In this document: in pieces, positions 46,517 through 55,425 of the stretch
How positions within the stretch are numbered: position 1 is the first letter of the stretch
Layout: each line of letters begins with the position of its first letter
Assembly: GCF_004833285.1 (NCBI RefSeq)
Contig: NZ_STFG01000011.1
Span: 58,401-122,400, forward strand
From: Lampropedia puyangensis
GTDB lineage: Bacteria; Pseudomonadota; Gammaproteobacteria; Burkholderiales; Burkholderiaceae_C
Direction of reading: 5' to 3'
DNA: 64,000 bases
The notes under the pieces: model-generated
Databases searched by the model: none
The model's input: the letters and a program-made list of their open reading frames with translations, nothing else
What the model was told of the DNA's origin: nothing
Position numbers and translations under genes: made by a program

Positions 46517-47223
46517 GCAGCTTGCTCGAAGTGCAACAGCTTGATACGGCCTATGGCGCCAGCCAAGTGCTGTTCGGAATGGACTTGCACATCACAGCAG
46601 GACAAGTTGCCACGTTGCTCGGCCGCAATGGAATGGGCAAAACCACCACCGTGCGCTCCATCTTGGGTCTGACCCCGGCACGCAATGGCAGCATCCGTTT
46701 TCGCGGAGAACGCATTGAACATCTCCGCCCGGATCGCATTGCCCGTATGGGCATGGCCGTTGTTCCTGAAGGCCGACAGATCTTTCCCAACCTCAGCGTG
46801 CGCGAGAACCTGCTCGCGTTTTCCGCCAACCGCAACCAACATCCACAGCCTTGGACGCTGGAACGTGTTTACACCTTATTCCCGCGTCTGCAAGAGCGCC
46901 ACCGGCACATGGGCAACCAACTGTCGGGTGGAGAGCAGCAAATGCTGGCGATAGGCCGAGCATTGATGACCAACCCTTACCTGCTGATTCTGGATGAAGC
47001 CACAGAAGGCTTGGCACCCTTAATCCGAGAAGAAATCTGGCAATGCCTGAGCAACTTGCGCGCCCACGGGCAAACCATCTTGGTGATAGACAAGTACGTA
47101 CAGCGCCTCATTGCACTGGCCGACCAGCACTCGATCATTGAGCGCGGTCAAGTCGTCTGGCAAGGCCCATCGCAGACCTTGGCACAACAGCCTGCGCTAT
47201 GGCAACGCTACGTTGGCGTATAA
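46513..47223 (+). CDS. livF: ABC transporter ATP-binding protein, LivF family
   Basis: A 236-residue ATPase with Walker A GRNGMGKTTTVRS, Q-loop VVPEGRQIFPNLSVRENL (a LivF mark), signature LSGGEQQMLAIGRAL and Walker B LLILDEATEGLAPLI. It overlaps the LivG gene by 4 nt and closes the transporter; the hydrolase gene follows after 36 nt. The usual switch-loop His after Walker B (LVIEQ/H) appears as LVIDKYVQ, a small departure from the common VEQN. Confidence 0.92.
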   Translation: MSSLLEVQQLDTAYGASQVLFGMDLHITAGQVATLLGRNGMGKTTTVRSILGLTPARNGSIRFRGERIEHLRPDRIARMGMAVVPEGRQIFPNLSVRENLLAFSANRNQHPQPWTLERVYTLFPRLQERHRHMGNQLSGGEQQMLAIGRALMTNPYLLILDEATEGLAPLIREEIWQCLSNLRAHGQTILVIDKYVQRLIALADQHSIIERGQVVWQGPSQTLAQQPALWQRYVGV

Positions 47224-47259
47224 AAGCTCTTCCTCTTGTCTAACTGCATTACTGACAGC

Positions 47260-48114
47260 ATGCCCACTTTGTACAGAAACTTCACCACGCAGGCGGCCAT
47301 TGATGAGGCATACAACCCATCCCTTGGCCTGGACAACAACGCCATCATGGAGCATTACACCAAGCAAGCGCAACACGCACGCGCCAGCCTAGACTACATC
47401 GCGAAGGTGCCTTATGGCCCAACACTGGATGAAACGCTAGATATCTTTCCTGCGCAGCAGCCGGGCGCACCTGTGCTGGTGTTCATTCACGGCGGCTACT
47501 GGCGCGCCTTGAGTGCGGCTGATTTCAGTGGCATTGCCCTAGGGCCCTGTGCGTTGGGCATGACGGTCGTGTCCATCGACTACTCGTTATGCCCCAAAGT
47601 CACCATTGACGAAATCACCCGACAAGCCCGAGCCGCCGTAGCCTGGGTAGTGCGCAACATTGCACAATACAACGGCGACGCCAACCGCATCACCATTGCA
47701 GGGCATTCCGCCGGGGCGCATCTGGCCGCCATGTGCCTGCAAACCGATTGGAAAGCGGACTACGGCCTGAAAGCACAGCCCCTGCATGCTGGGCTGCTGG
47801 TCAGCGGTATTTTCGACATTGCCCCACTGCGCTTTAGCTATTTACAGCCCATGCTGCAACTCAATGAAGGCGTGATTCAGCGCAACTCGCCGATGTTTGG
47901 CTGCCGTCCATGCACAGCACCAGTGCTGCTGACATGGGGCGGATTGGAAAGCAGCGAGTTTGAGCGCCAATCGACCTCGTTTTTGTCGCAATGGCAATCT
48001 GCAGGCAATACCGGCACGCTGCTGCGCCAGAACGAGGAAAACCATTTCAGCGCCATCCATGGTTTTGAAAGCCCGACCAGCCCCTTGTGCAGCTGGCTCA
48101 AAAGCCACTGCTGA
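47260..48114 (+). CDS. Alpha/beta hydrolase (kynurenine-formamidase / BD-FAE like)
   Basis: A 284-residue esterase-type hydrolase: oxyanion-hole motif FIHGGYWRAL near residue 80, nucleophile elbow AGHSAGAHLAAM near 150, and the C-terminal catalytic His in ENHFSAIHGF. The N-terminal EAYNPSLGLDNN piece recalls arylformamidase and BD-FAE feruloyl-esterase-like proteins. 36 nt after livF on the same strand, so probably in the same transcript; it may process the imported compound. ATG 47260 is preferred to TTG 47236; both lack a strong ribosome site. Confidence 0.82.
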   Translation: MPTLYRNFTTQAAIDEAYNPSLGLDNNAIMEHYTKQAQHARASLDYIAKVPYGPTLDETLDIFPAQQPGAPVLVFIHGGYWRALSAADFSGIALGPCALGMTVVSIDYSLCPKVTIDEITRQARAAVAWVVRNIAQYNGDANRITIAGHSAGAHLAAMCLQTDWKADYGLKAQPLHAGLLVSGIFDIAPLRFSYLQPMLQLNEGVIQRNSPMFGCRPCTAPVLLTWGGLESSEFERQSTSFLSQWQSAGNTGTLLRQNEENHFSAIHGFESPTSPLCSWLKSHC

Positions 48115-48177
48115 ATAGCCCCAAAATGCCGTAAAACCTCTTTTGAGGGGCGCCTCAGACAGCCCTGCCCCCAAAGA

Positions 48178-48870
48178 TCACGCCAATTCTGCGCGCATTT
48201 GTGCAATCACGGCTTGGTAGTCTGGTGTATTGAAAATAGCGCTGCCTGCCACAAAAGTATCTGCGCCTGCATCAGCAATTTGGCGGATATTGCCGACTTT
48301 GACGCCGCCATCGATCTCCAAACGAATGTCTTTGCCTGTCGCATCAATGCGTTTGCGGGCCTGCTCGAGTTTGCGTAGAGCGGAGTCAATGAAACTCTGT
48401 CCGCCAAAGCCAGGATTGACGCTCATGATCAGAATCAAATCCAAATCATCAATTACCCAATCGAGCACATCCAACGGTGTCGCCGGATTGAACACCAAGC
48501 CCACCTGACAGCCTTTGGCCTTGATAGCCTGAACGCTGCGGTGCACATGGGCGCTGGCATCTGGGTGAAAGCTGATCAAATCCGCACCTGCATCGGCAAA
48601 CTCAGCAGCCAATGCATCCACAGGCGATATCATCAAATGCACATCAATGGGAACAGCCGTACCATCCGCCTTTTTGGCGTAAGGGCGTAGTGCTTTACAA
48701 ACCATGGGCCCGAAAGTTAGGTTGGGCACGTAATGGTTGTCCATCACGTCGAAGTGAATCCAGTCGGCTCCAGCGTCAATGACGCTTTTCACCTCTTCAC
48801 CCAAGCGGGCAAAGTCGGCGGACAAGATCGAAGGGGCAATGCGGTAGTGGGGGCGTTGGTTTTGGCTCAT
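48178..48870 (-). CDS. rpe: Ribulose-phosphate 3-epimerase
   Basis: A 230-residue TIM-barrel enzyme interconverting ribulose 5-phosphate and xylulose 5-phosphate in the pentose-phosphate and Calvin cycles. Motifs: [34 protein letters not shown] (core [12 protein letters not shown]), [10 protein letters not shown] and EIDGGV with metal ligands. Start set at ATG 48870; six more residues upstream are not conserved. Divergent from apaG. Confidence 0.96.
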   Translation of the reverse strand: MSQNQRPHYRIAPSILSADFARLGEEVKSVIDAGADWIHFDVMDNHYVPNLTFGPMVCKALRPYAKKADGTAVPIDVHLMISPVDALAAEFADAGADLISFHPDASAHVHRSVQAIKAKGCQVGLVFNPATPLDVLDWVIDDLDLILIMSVNPGFGGQSFIDSALRKLEQARKRIDATGKDIRLEIDGGVKVGNIRQIADAGADTFVAGSAIFNTPDYQAVIAQMRAELA

Positions 48871-48942
48871 AGGGCGCCATTGTCGCAAAAAATGCCAGAA
48901 TCAACCGACAGCCGCCCATCCTGATTCGTGAGACGCGCTACC

Positions 48943-49371
48943 ATGCAGACCATGCAACACCCCACACTTCACGTTGACGTGCACACCCACTATTTGCCGC
49001 ACCAATCGAGCCCGGCCCAAAGTCAATATCGCTTTGCCTATACGGTGCGCATTACCAACCAAGGCGCACAAGCGGCGCAAATCATCGCCCGCCACTGGTG
49101 GATTGAAGATGCCAACAACCGCACAGAACAAGTGCGAGGGCTGGGCATCGTTGGCGAACAACCGCTGCTGGAGCCTGGAGAAACCTACGAATACACCAGC
49201 GGCTGCGCCTTGCAAACACCGCAGGGTCAAATGCGTGGGCACTATCTCTGCGTCACCGACGAAGGGGATGTCTTCGAGTGCGCAATCGCCCCATTTGAAT
49301 TCAACACCACGGCGCAAGACAACGTAGCTGAAATCCACAGCCCCAACCAAGAAGCACGCGTGCTGCATTAG
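48943..49371 (+). CDS. apaG: ApaG protein
   Basis: A 142-residue immunoglobulin-like-fold protein: YRFAYTVRITNQG, ARHWWIEDANN (family mark), VRGLGIVGEQPLLEPGE and the GxMxGHY piece QMRGHYLC. ApaG is linked to Co2+/Mg2+ homeostasis and dinucleotide-polyphosphate metabolism by old genetics; biochemical role unclear. Start could also be ATG 48952. The stop overlaps the open frame upstream of thiL. Confidence 0.92.
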   Translation: MQTMQHPTLHVDVHTHYLPHQSSPAQSQYRFAYTVRITNQGAQAAQIIARHWWIEDANNRTEQVRGLGIVGEQPLLEPGETYEYTSGCALQTPQGQMRGHYLCVTDEGDVFECAIAPFEFNTTAQDNVAEIHSPNQEARVLH

Positions 49372-49457
49372 TGAAGGCGCGCGCAACCGCATTGCGGTCT
49401 AGGCGGAACGCCTTATCAAGACATACAGATTTGACTCTTCAACACCACGAGCTTGAC

Positions 49458-50462
49458 ATGGGTGAATTTGACCTGATTGACCGCTTCTTCACGCAACCTG
49501 CCAAGGCGCTTTACACACCCGCCGTCCATGTAGGCATTGGTGATGACTGCGCCGTTTTACAACCTGCACCCAATGCCCAGTTGCTGGTTTCTAGCGACAT
49601 GATGGTAGAAGGCCGCCACTTTTTTGCGGACACCGATCCCTACCGGCTGGGCCACAAAGCACTGGCCACCAATCTGAGTGATTTAGCCGCCTGTGGCGCT
49701 ACCCCACTTGGCTTTACCCTGGCATTGGCACTGCCCAAGGTTGACGAGAGTTGGCTCGACCCCTTTTCCAAAGGCATGCTCGCCCTAGCACAGCACAGTG
49801 CATGCCCACTCGTTGGAGGCGACACCACGAGTGGGCCACTGACCATCAGCATCACGGTCTTCGGACAAATCCCACAAGACCAAGCATTGCTGCGCAGTGG
49901 CGCCAAAGTCGGACACGACATTTATGTCACCGGAGCCATTGGGGAAGCCCGTGCAGGCCTGCATCTGCTGGAAAAGCGTTGGGAATGCAACAACAAGCCT
50001 TTGCGCGACCATCTGATTCGCAGGCTGGAAGCCCCTACACCACGCCTCGCGATTGGCCACCATTTGCGCGGCGTCGCCAGCAGTGCCATGGACCTCAGTG
50101 ATGGTCTGCGAGGTGATTTGGGTCACTTGCTCAAAGCATCTCAGGTGGGGGCCCGTATTAATGGCAACGCCCTACTCAGCACCGCCCCACGTTTATGGAT
50201 GAGCGCGGAGACCAGTGCATGGACCGAAACCCAAAAAATCGCCTTTGCCATGGCCGGAGGCGATGACTATGAATTGCTGTTTACTGCCCACCCAGGTTTT
50301 CGCGCCTACTTGACGGAATTGGGACAGGAGTTAGGTGTTGGCATTACCCGCATCGGAGAAGTGCTGGCCAGCCTTGATATGAAGGTAGTTGACACAGCCG
50401 GGCAAATTTGCACACTAGAGACCGCATCTTTTGACCACTTCAAATCCTGTTCTCGTGCATGA
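49458..50462 (+). CDS. thiL: Thiamine-monophosphate kinase
   Basis: Last step of thiamine pyrophosphate synthesis: ThiL phosphorylates TMP to TPP with ATP. 334 residues with GEFDLIDRFF, metal-binding GIGDDCAVL, SSDMMVEGRHF, the ATNLSDLAACGATPLG core (ATNLSDLAACG), GGDTTSG, DLSDGLRGD and the C-terminal AGGDDYELLFT. ATG 49458 (MGEFDLI) is the normal start; the frame is open back into apaG. It supplies the ligand sensed by the TPP riboswitch at 6148, though it has no visible riboswitch itself. Confidence 0.95.
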   Translation: MGEFDLIDRFFTQPAKALYTPAVHVGIGDDCAVLQPAPNAQLLVSSDMMVEGRHFFADTDPYRLGHKALATNLSDLAACGATPLGFTLALALPKVDESWLDPFSKGMLALAQHSACPLVGGDTTSGPLTISITVFGQIPQDQALLRSGAKVGHDIYVTGAIGEARAGLHLLEKRWECNNKPLRDHLIRRLEAPTPRLAIGHHLRGVASSAMDLSDGLRGDLGHLLKASQVGARINGNALLSTAPRLWMSAETSAWTETQKIAFAMAGGDDYELLFTAHPGFRAYLTELGQELGVGITRIGEVLASLDMKVVDTAGQICTLETASFDHFKSCSRA

Positions 50463-50815
50463 CAGCCCACATGCAAAGGCCAATAACGTTGACGTCCCTC
50501 CCTGGTTGGGGGCGACATGCAATATGTGATGCGCCACGTTACTTGATCATCGTTGACGATCAAGTAACGCGTTAGAGCGATATTCGTAACCACATGTATA
50601 GAATCTCCCTTGCGACAGAGGCATAATGAATAACCACTGATTGCTAAATACGAGAAGCGACCAAGCAGCCCACTCAGACATCTCTGCATTGCAGTCAACA
50701 CCAAGCGGTATCTCCTATGCTACACATGCTAAAAATCGCATGCCAGCTTGCAACCACGCACTAAGCCGCGCAGGCACCGGCATTTAAAGTACTGCTTTCC
50801 CGCTAGAAAACGTCC
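50463..50815. other. Intergenic region between thiL and pilB
   Basis: About 350 bases without a credible gene. It holds one strong inverted repeat (see 50537) and must contain the pilB promoter. I looked for a sigma-54 site (TGGCAC-N5-TTGCA); TCGCAT...TTGCAA near 50740 has wrong spacing and a mismatched -24, so none is claimed. Confidence 0.6.
50537..50569. repeat. 12-bp perfect inverted repeat
   Basis: CGTTACTTGATC (50537-50548) and its exact complement GATCAAGTAACG (50558-50569) around a 9-nt spacer, 75 nt after thiL. No T run follows on either strand. It could be a thiL transcript-end hairpin or a two-half-site operator for the pilBCD promoter. Confidence 0.75.
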
Positions 50816-52540
50816 ATGGCCACCGAAGATATTGCTAAAAAAGCCTCCACAGCTCTGCCCATTCCCACTGTTGCTCGTGCATTAGTGGCCGCCAAGCTGT
50901 TGACAGCAGAACAAGTTGACACCGTTCTACAAAAAGGCAAGACAGAAGGGCGTGAGTTTCTGGAGGTTGCGTTAGAGACCAAGGTGGTCTCCAGCGCAGC
51001 AGTGGCGCAAACGCTATCGGAGGTGTTTGCCGTCCCCTACGTGGACCTTGATGCCATTGATGCCATGCGTTTGCCTCAGAATCTTTTGGATCTGAAACTG
51101 TGCATCACCTATAAAGTCATCGTTCTGGGCAAGCGCCAGAATCGGCTGCTGATTGTCAGCGCAGACCCCAGCAATCGCGATATTGCAGAAAAAATTAAAT
51201 TTGCAACGCAAGCTCCTGTCGAATGGGTGGTCGCTAAAAGTGACCAAATTTCCACCATTCTGGAAAACATTGCGAAATCCAACTCTTTAGACACAGGATC
51301 TTCGGATTTCGAGTTTGGTGAACTGGAGGAAATTTCTGAAGAAGAGAGCAATTCCACCGCCAGCACAAACGAGCCGGATGACGCGCCAGTCGTCAAGTTT
51401 CTGCAAAAAATGATCATTGATGCCTACCGCATGGGTGCATCAGATTTGCATTTCGAACCCTATGAGTTCAACTACCGCGTACGGTTTCGCATTGATGGTG
51501 AATTACGTGAGATTGCCTCGCCACCAGCCGCAATCAAAGAAAAACTGGCCTCTCGCATCAAAGTGATCTCTCGTCTGGACATTGCGGAAAAGCGCATTCC
51601 ACAAGATGGCCGCACCAAAATGCGGATCGCTGGCAAGTCCATTGACTTTCGCGTTAGCACGCTGCCCACGCTATTTGGCGAAAAGATCGTTATCCGTATT
51701 CTGGACTCCAGCAACGCCAAGGTTGGTATTGATGCCTTGGGTTATGAACCTATCGAAAAAGAGCGCCTGCTGACTGCCATTGAGCGGCCTTATGGCATGG
51801 TACTGGTGACAGGACCAACAGGCTCAGGTAAGACCGTCTCGCTTTATTCCTGCCTGAACCTGCTCAACAAGCCTGGCGTCAACATCTCAACAGCAGAAGA
51901 CCCATCCGAAATCAATTTGCCAGGTGTCAATCAGGTCAACGTCAATGACAAAGCGGGTTTGACTTTTTCAGCAGCCCTGAAATCCTTCCTGCGTCAAGAT
52001 CCCGACATCATCATGGTCGGTGAGATTCGCGATTTGGAAACAGCCGACATTGCAATTAAGGCCGCCCAGACAGGGCACATGGTGCTCTCAACACTGCACA
52101 CCAATGACGCCCCCACAACGCTGACGCGTTTGCGCAATATGGGCATTGCCCCATTCAATATTGCCTCCAGCGTGATTTTGATCACCGCCCAACGTTTGGC
52201 ACGGCGTTTGTGCAATACCTGTAAAGAGCCGGCTGATGTTCCTGTTGACGCCCTGATCGAGGCTGGCTTCACCTACGATGATTTGGATGGATCATGGACA
52301 CCCTACAAACCTGTTGGCTGCGCTGCATGCAACAATGGTTATAAAGGTCGAGTTGGGATTTACCAAGTGATGCCCATCAGCGAAGAAATCCAGCGCATCA
52401 TCCTCAGCGATGGCTCTGCGCTTGAGATTCAAGAGCAAGCCCAGCGTGAGGGTGTTCGCACTCTGCGTCAATCAGGACTTCAAAAAGTCAAAATCGGCGT
52501 GACCTCATTAGAAGAAGTGTTAGCGGTCACCAACGAATAA
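50816..52540 (+). CDS. pilB: Type IV pilus assembly ATPase PilB
   Basis: A 574-residue hexameric ATPase that powers pilus extension. N-terminal T2SSE-N domain (about 10-160), catalytic core with Walker A GPTGSGKTVSLY near residue 333, Asp box and Walker B GEIRDLETADIA, His box QTGHMVLSTLHTNDAP (core LSTLHTNDA), and the tetracysteine zinc site CNTCKEP/CAACNNGYKGR that marks PilB rather than PilT. First gene of pilB-pilC-pilD-coaE. Confidence 0.97.
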   Translation: MATEDIAKKASTALPIPTVARALVAAKLLTAEQVDTVLQKGKTEGREFLEVALETKVVSSAAVAQTLSEVFAVPYVDLDAIDAMRLPQNLLDLKLCITYKVIVLGKRQNRLLIVSADPSNRDIAEKIKFATQAPVEWVVAKSDQISTILENIAKSNSLDTGSSDFEFGELEEISEEESNSTASTNEPDDAPVVKFLQKMIIDAYRMGASDLHFEPYEFNYRVRFRIDGELREIASPPAAIKEKLASRIKVISRLDIAEKRIPQDGRTKMRIAGKSIDFRVSTLPTLFGEKIVIRILDSSNAKVGIDALGYEPIEKERLLTAIERPYGMVLVTGPTGSGKTVSLYSCLNLLNKPGVNISTAEDPSEINLPGVNQVNVNDKAGLTFSAALKSFLRQDPDIIMVGEIRDLETADIAIKAAQTGHMVLSTLHTNDAPTTLTRLRNMGIAPFNIASSVILITAQRLARRLCNTCKEPADVPVDALIEAGFTYDDLDGSWTPYKPVGCAACNNGYKGRVGIYQVMPISEEIQRIILSDGSALEIQEQAQREGVRTLRQSGLQKVKIGVTSLEEVLAVTNE

Positions 52541-52569
52541 ATCCATTTAAATAATTTCAAGAGTTTTCT

Positions 52570-53805
52570 ATGGCCACCTCCACTGCAAGTACCAAATCAT
52601 CCAATAAAGGGACGAAGCTGTCCGTTTTCTCTTGGGAAGGCAAAGACCGCAACGCCCGCATTGTGCGTGGAGAAATGTCTGCTGCGGGCGAAAACCAGGT
52701 ACGCGCCACACTGCGCCGCCAAGGCATTTACGCCACCAAAATCAAGAAAAACCGCATCAAAGCGGGCAAAAAAATCAAAGGCCGTGATATTGCCATCTTC
52801 ACCCGCCAATTGGCCACCATGATGCGCGCAGGCGTGCCATTGCTGCAGGCCTTTGATATTGTGGGCCGCGGCAACCCCAACCCTAGCGTTACCAAGTTGC
52901 TTGCCAATATCCGTGCAGACGTAGAGACCGGCACATCACTCAGTGGCGCCTTCAGGAAATACCCGCTGTACTTTGACAACTTGTATTGCAACTTGGTAGA
53001 AGCGGGTGAGGCCGCCGGGATCTTGGAAGACTTGCTTGACCGCTTGGCCACATATATGGAAAAAGTCGAGGCCATCAAATCCAAGGTGAAATCAGCCTTG
53101 ATGTATCCAGTCGCAGTGATCGTCGTGGCGGCAGTGGTACTGACAGTGATCATGCTCTGGGTGATTCCGGCATTCAAAGAAGTGTTCATGAACTTCGGTG
53201 CAGAATTGCCTGCGCCAACCCTGATCGTGATGGGTATCAGCGACTTTGTGGTGCAATGGTTTTGGTTGATCGCGATCGTGCTTGGCGCGGGCAGCTACTT
53301 CTTGCTGCAAGCATGGCGTCGAAATGAAAAATTTCAGATTTTTGTCGACAAAATGATGCTCAATCTGCCGGTTTTTGGTGAATTGGTCGAAATGTCGAGC
53401 GTCGCGCGCTGGACACGGACCTTGTCCACCATGTTTGCAGCTGGAGTGCCTTTGGTTGAATCCTTAGATGCGGTGGGCGGGGCTGCTGGTAACTACAAAT
53501 TCAAAAAAGCAACCGATGACATTCAAAAAGAGGTTGCGACAGGAACAGCCTTAACTGCCGCCATGGGCAACACCAACGCATTCCCCTCCATGGTCTTGCA
53601 AATGGCAGCTATTGGCGAGGAGTCTGGCTCTTTAGACCACATGCTCTCCAAAGCAGCTGACTATTACGAATCTGAAGTGGATACAAAAGTTGAGGGCCTA
53701 TCCTCTTTAATGGAGCCCATCATCATCGTGGTCTTGGGCACATTGATTGGCGGCATTGTGGTTTCCATGTATTTGCCAATCTTCAAGTTGGGACAAGTAG
53801 TCTAA
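52570..53805 (+). CDS. pilC: Type IV pilus inner-membrane platform protein PilC
   Basis: A 411-residue GspF-family protein on which PilB acts. Two repeated T2SF domains, each with the IFTRQLATMMRAGVPLLQAF or WTRTLSTMFAAGVPLVES type motif (first motif core FTRQLATMMRAGVPL), and three membrane helices (about 175-200, 225-250, 385-405). The N terminus is a Ser/Thr/Lys-rich leader. 29 nt after pilB and its stop abuts pilD. Confidence 0.97.
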   Translation: MATSTASTKSSNKGTKLSVFSWEGKDRNARIVRGEMSAAGENQVRATLRRQGIYATKIKKNRIKAGKKIKGRDIAIFTRQLATMMRAGVPLLQAFDIVGRGNPNPSVTKLLANIRADVETGTSLSGAFRKYPLYFDNLYCNLVEAGEAAGILEDLLDRLATYMEKVEAIKSKVKSALMYPVAVIVVAAVVLTVIMLWVIPAFKEVFMNFGAELPAPTLIVMGISDFVVQWFWLIAIVLGAGSYFLLQAWRRNEKFQIFVDKMMLNLPVFGELVEMSSVARWTRTLSTMFAAGVPLVESLDAVGGAAGNYKFKKATDDIQKEVATGTALTAAMGNTNAFPSMVLQMAAIGEESGSLDHMLSKAADYYESEVDTKVEGLSSLMEPIIIVVLGTLIGGIVVSMYLPIFKLGQVV

Positions 53806-54687
53806 ATGGTCATCGATACATGGTTTGAGCCCACACTGCTGGGCTTATTGGGCTTACTGGTCGGCAGCTTTCTCAATGTTGTGATCTACCGCCTTCCGGT
53901 CATCATGCAGCGTGCTTGGAAGCGCGACAGCATCGCATTCCTGCGAGAACAAGGGCTTCAGCTCGAAGAGGTATCGCAAGAAGAAGTGCCGCGCTTTAAC
54001 CTGATGGTTCCACGATCCCGTTGCCGTCAGTGCGGACATGCCATTTCAGCCATTGAGAACATTCCCGTGCTCAGCTACCTCGTGCTGCGTGGAAAATGCC
54101 GAGGCTGTGGCACCCCCATTGGGATGCGTTACCCCTTGGTCGAAATCGTTACAGGTTTGGCATTCGCATACTGTGGGCACCGCTGGGGGCTTAGTTATAC
54201 AGGTGCCGCGTGGGCCGGCTTTTGCGCTGTCATCATTGCCTTAGTCATGATTGACTGGGACACGACCTTATTGCCTGATGACATGACCCTGCCCTTGCTT
54301 TGGGCAGGCATTTTGGCAGCTTGGCTAGGCGTCATTAATGTGCCTCTTGCACAATCCGTTCTCGGTGCCATCGTGGGTTACTTGTCACTATGGTCTGTTT
54401 GCTTGCTTTTCAAGCTGGTTACGGGCAAAGATGGTATGGGCAATGGAGACTTCAAGCTGCTCGCTGCATTGGGAGCATGGCTTGGAGTCTGGGCGATTTT
54501 GCCCATTGTGCTGGTGTCTTCGGTTCTGGGTGCAGTCATAGGCATCGCACTGAAACTCACCAACCGTTTACGCGAAGGCGGCTACATGCCCTTTGGCCCC
54601 TTCCTTGGAGGCGCTGGCCTATTCGTTTTGATGGTGGGCACCGACACCATCAACCGCTGGCTCAATACCCTGCTGGGAATGCACTGA
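53806..54687 (+). CDS. pilD: Prepilin peptidase PilD
   Basis: A 293-residue inner-membrane aspartic peptidase (family A24) that cleaves prepilin leaders and N-methylates the new Phe. It has GSFLNVVIYRLP, the cytoplasmic zinc-binding pair CRQCG/CRGCG (about 72-102) found in bifunctional enzymes, and the two catalytic Asp regions MIDWDTTLLPDDM and GKDGMGNGDFKLLAA. Its ATG follows the pilC TAA directly. It would also process type II secretion pseudopilins. Confidence 0.97.
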   Translation: MVIDTWFEPTLLGLLGLLVGSFLNVVIYRLPVIMQRAWKRDSIAFLREQGLQLEEVSQEEVPRFNLMVPRSRCRQCGHAISAIENIPVLSYLVLRGKCRGCGTPIGMRYPLVEIVTGLAFAYCGHRWGLSYTGAAWAGFCAVIIALVMIDWDTTLLPDDMTLPLLWAGILAAWLGVINVPLAQSVLGAIVGYLSLWSVCLLFKLVTGKDGMGNGDFKLLAALGAWLGVWAILPIVLVSSVLGAVIGIALKLTNRLREGGYMPFGPFLGGAGLFVLMVGTDTINRWLNTLLGMH

Positions 54688-54709
54688 CCCAATACATAAT
54701 ACCGACTCT

Positions 54710-55342
54710 ATGCCTTGTGCCCCTCGCCACTCGCACCCACCCCGCCTGATTGGATTGACAGGAGGTATTGGCAGCGGAAAAAGCACAGTCGCCCAACTGC
54801 TCCTGCAGCACACCAAGGCAGCCATCATTGATGCAGATCAGCTTTCGCGCGCACTAACAGCTGCAGGAGGCGCAGCTATCCCTCTCATTGCCCAAGCGTT
54901 TGGAAGCAGTTTTATTACTCCTGAGGGGGCATTACACCGTGAGCACATGCGCGCGTATGTGTTTCACTCTCCTGCTGAGAAAAAAAGGCTTGAGGGGATT
55001 TTGCACCCCATGATTTTCTCCACCATCGAGCAGGCCATCAAAAACGCTTCTGATCAAGGCCACAGCCATGTAGTGCTCGATATTCCCCTTCTCGTCGAAT
55101 CTGGCCACTGGCGGGCCAGACTGGGGCAGGTCGTGATCATAGATTGCCCTGTCGAATTGCAAATTCGTCGCGTGCAACAGCGCTCTCAGCTCGAGCAGGC
55201 CGAGATTGAGCGCATCATCCAAAGTCAAGCTTCACGCCAAGATCGTCTGGCCAGTGCTGATGTGGTAATTTACAACGGTGATATTTGCTTAAGCGCGCTT
55301 CAAACACGTACCCAGGCTGCAGCAGCCTTTCTTGGTCTTTAA
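54710..55342 (+). CDS. coaE: Dephospho-CoA kinase
   Basis: Final enzyme of coenzyme A synthesis, 210 residues. P-loop GGIGSGKSTVAQ near residue 20, DADQLSRAL, LEGILHPMI and VVLDIPLLVESG, then the CoA-binding helices with RVQQRSQLEQAEIERII (core RVQQRSQLEQAE). 22 nt after pilD in the usual Burkholderiales order; zapD, which often follows, is not here. Confidence 0.96.
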   Translation: MPCAPRHSHPPRLIGLTGGIGSGKSTVAQLLLQHTKAAIIDADQLSRALTAAGGAAIPLIAQAFGSSFITPEGALHREHMRAYVFHSPAEKKRLEGILHPMIFSTIEQAIKNASDQGHSHVVLDIPLLVESGHWRARLGQVVIIDCPVELQIRRVQQRSQLEQAEIERIIQSQASRQDRLASADVVIYNGDICLSALQTRTQAAAAFLGL

Positions 55343-55425
55343 CTACGCGTATAGTTCTGGCTGTCATATAAACAGCAGAAATGCCCATATGCCATGTTGG
55401 CATGCATGCATTCACACCTCCTCAC

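Noticed and set aside
50720..50800. Sigma-54 promoter for pilB
   Set aside because: The best TTGCAA has a poor -24 match and one base too many between the elements.
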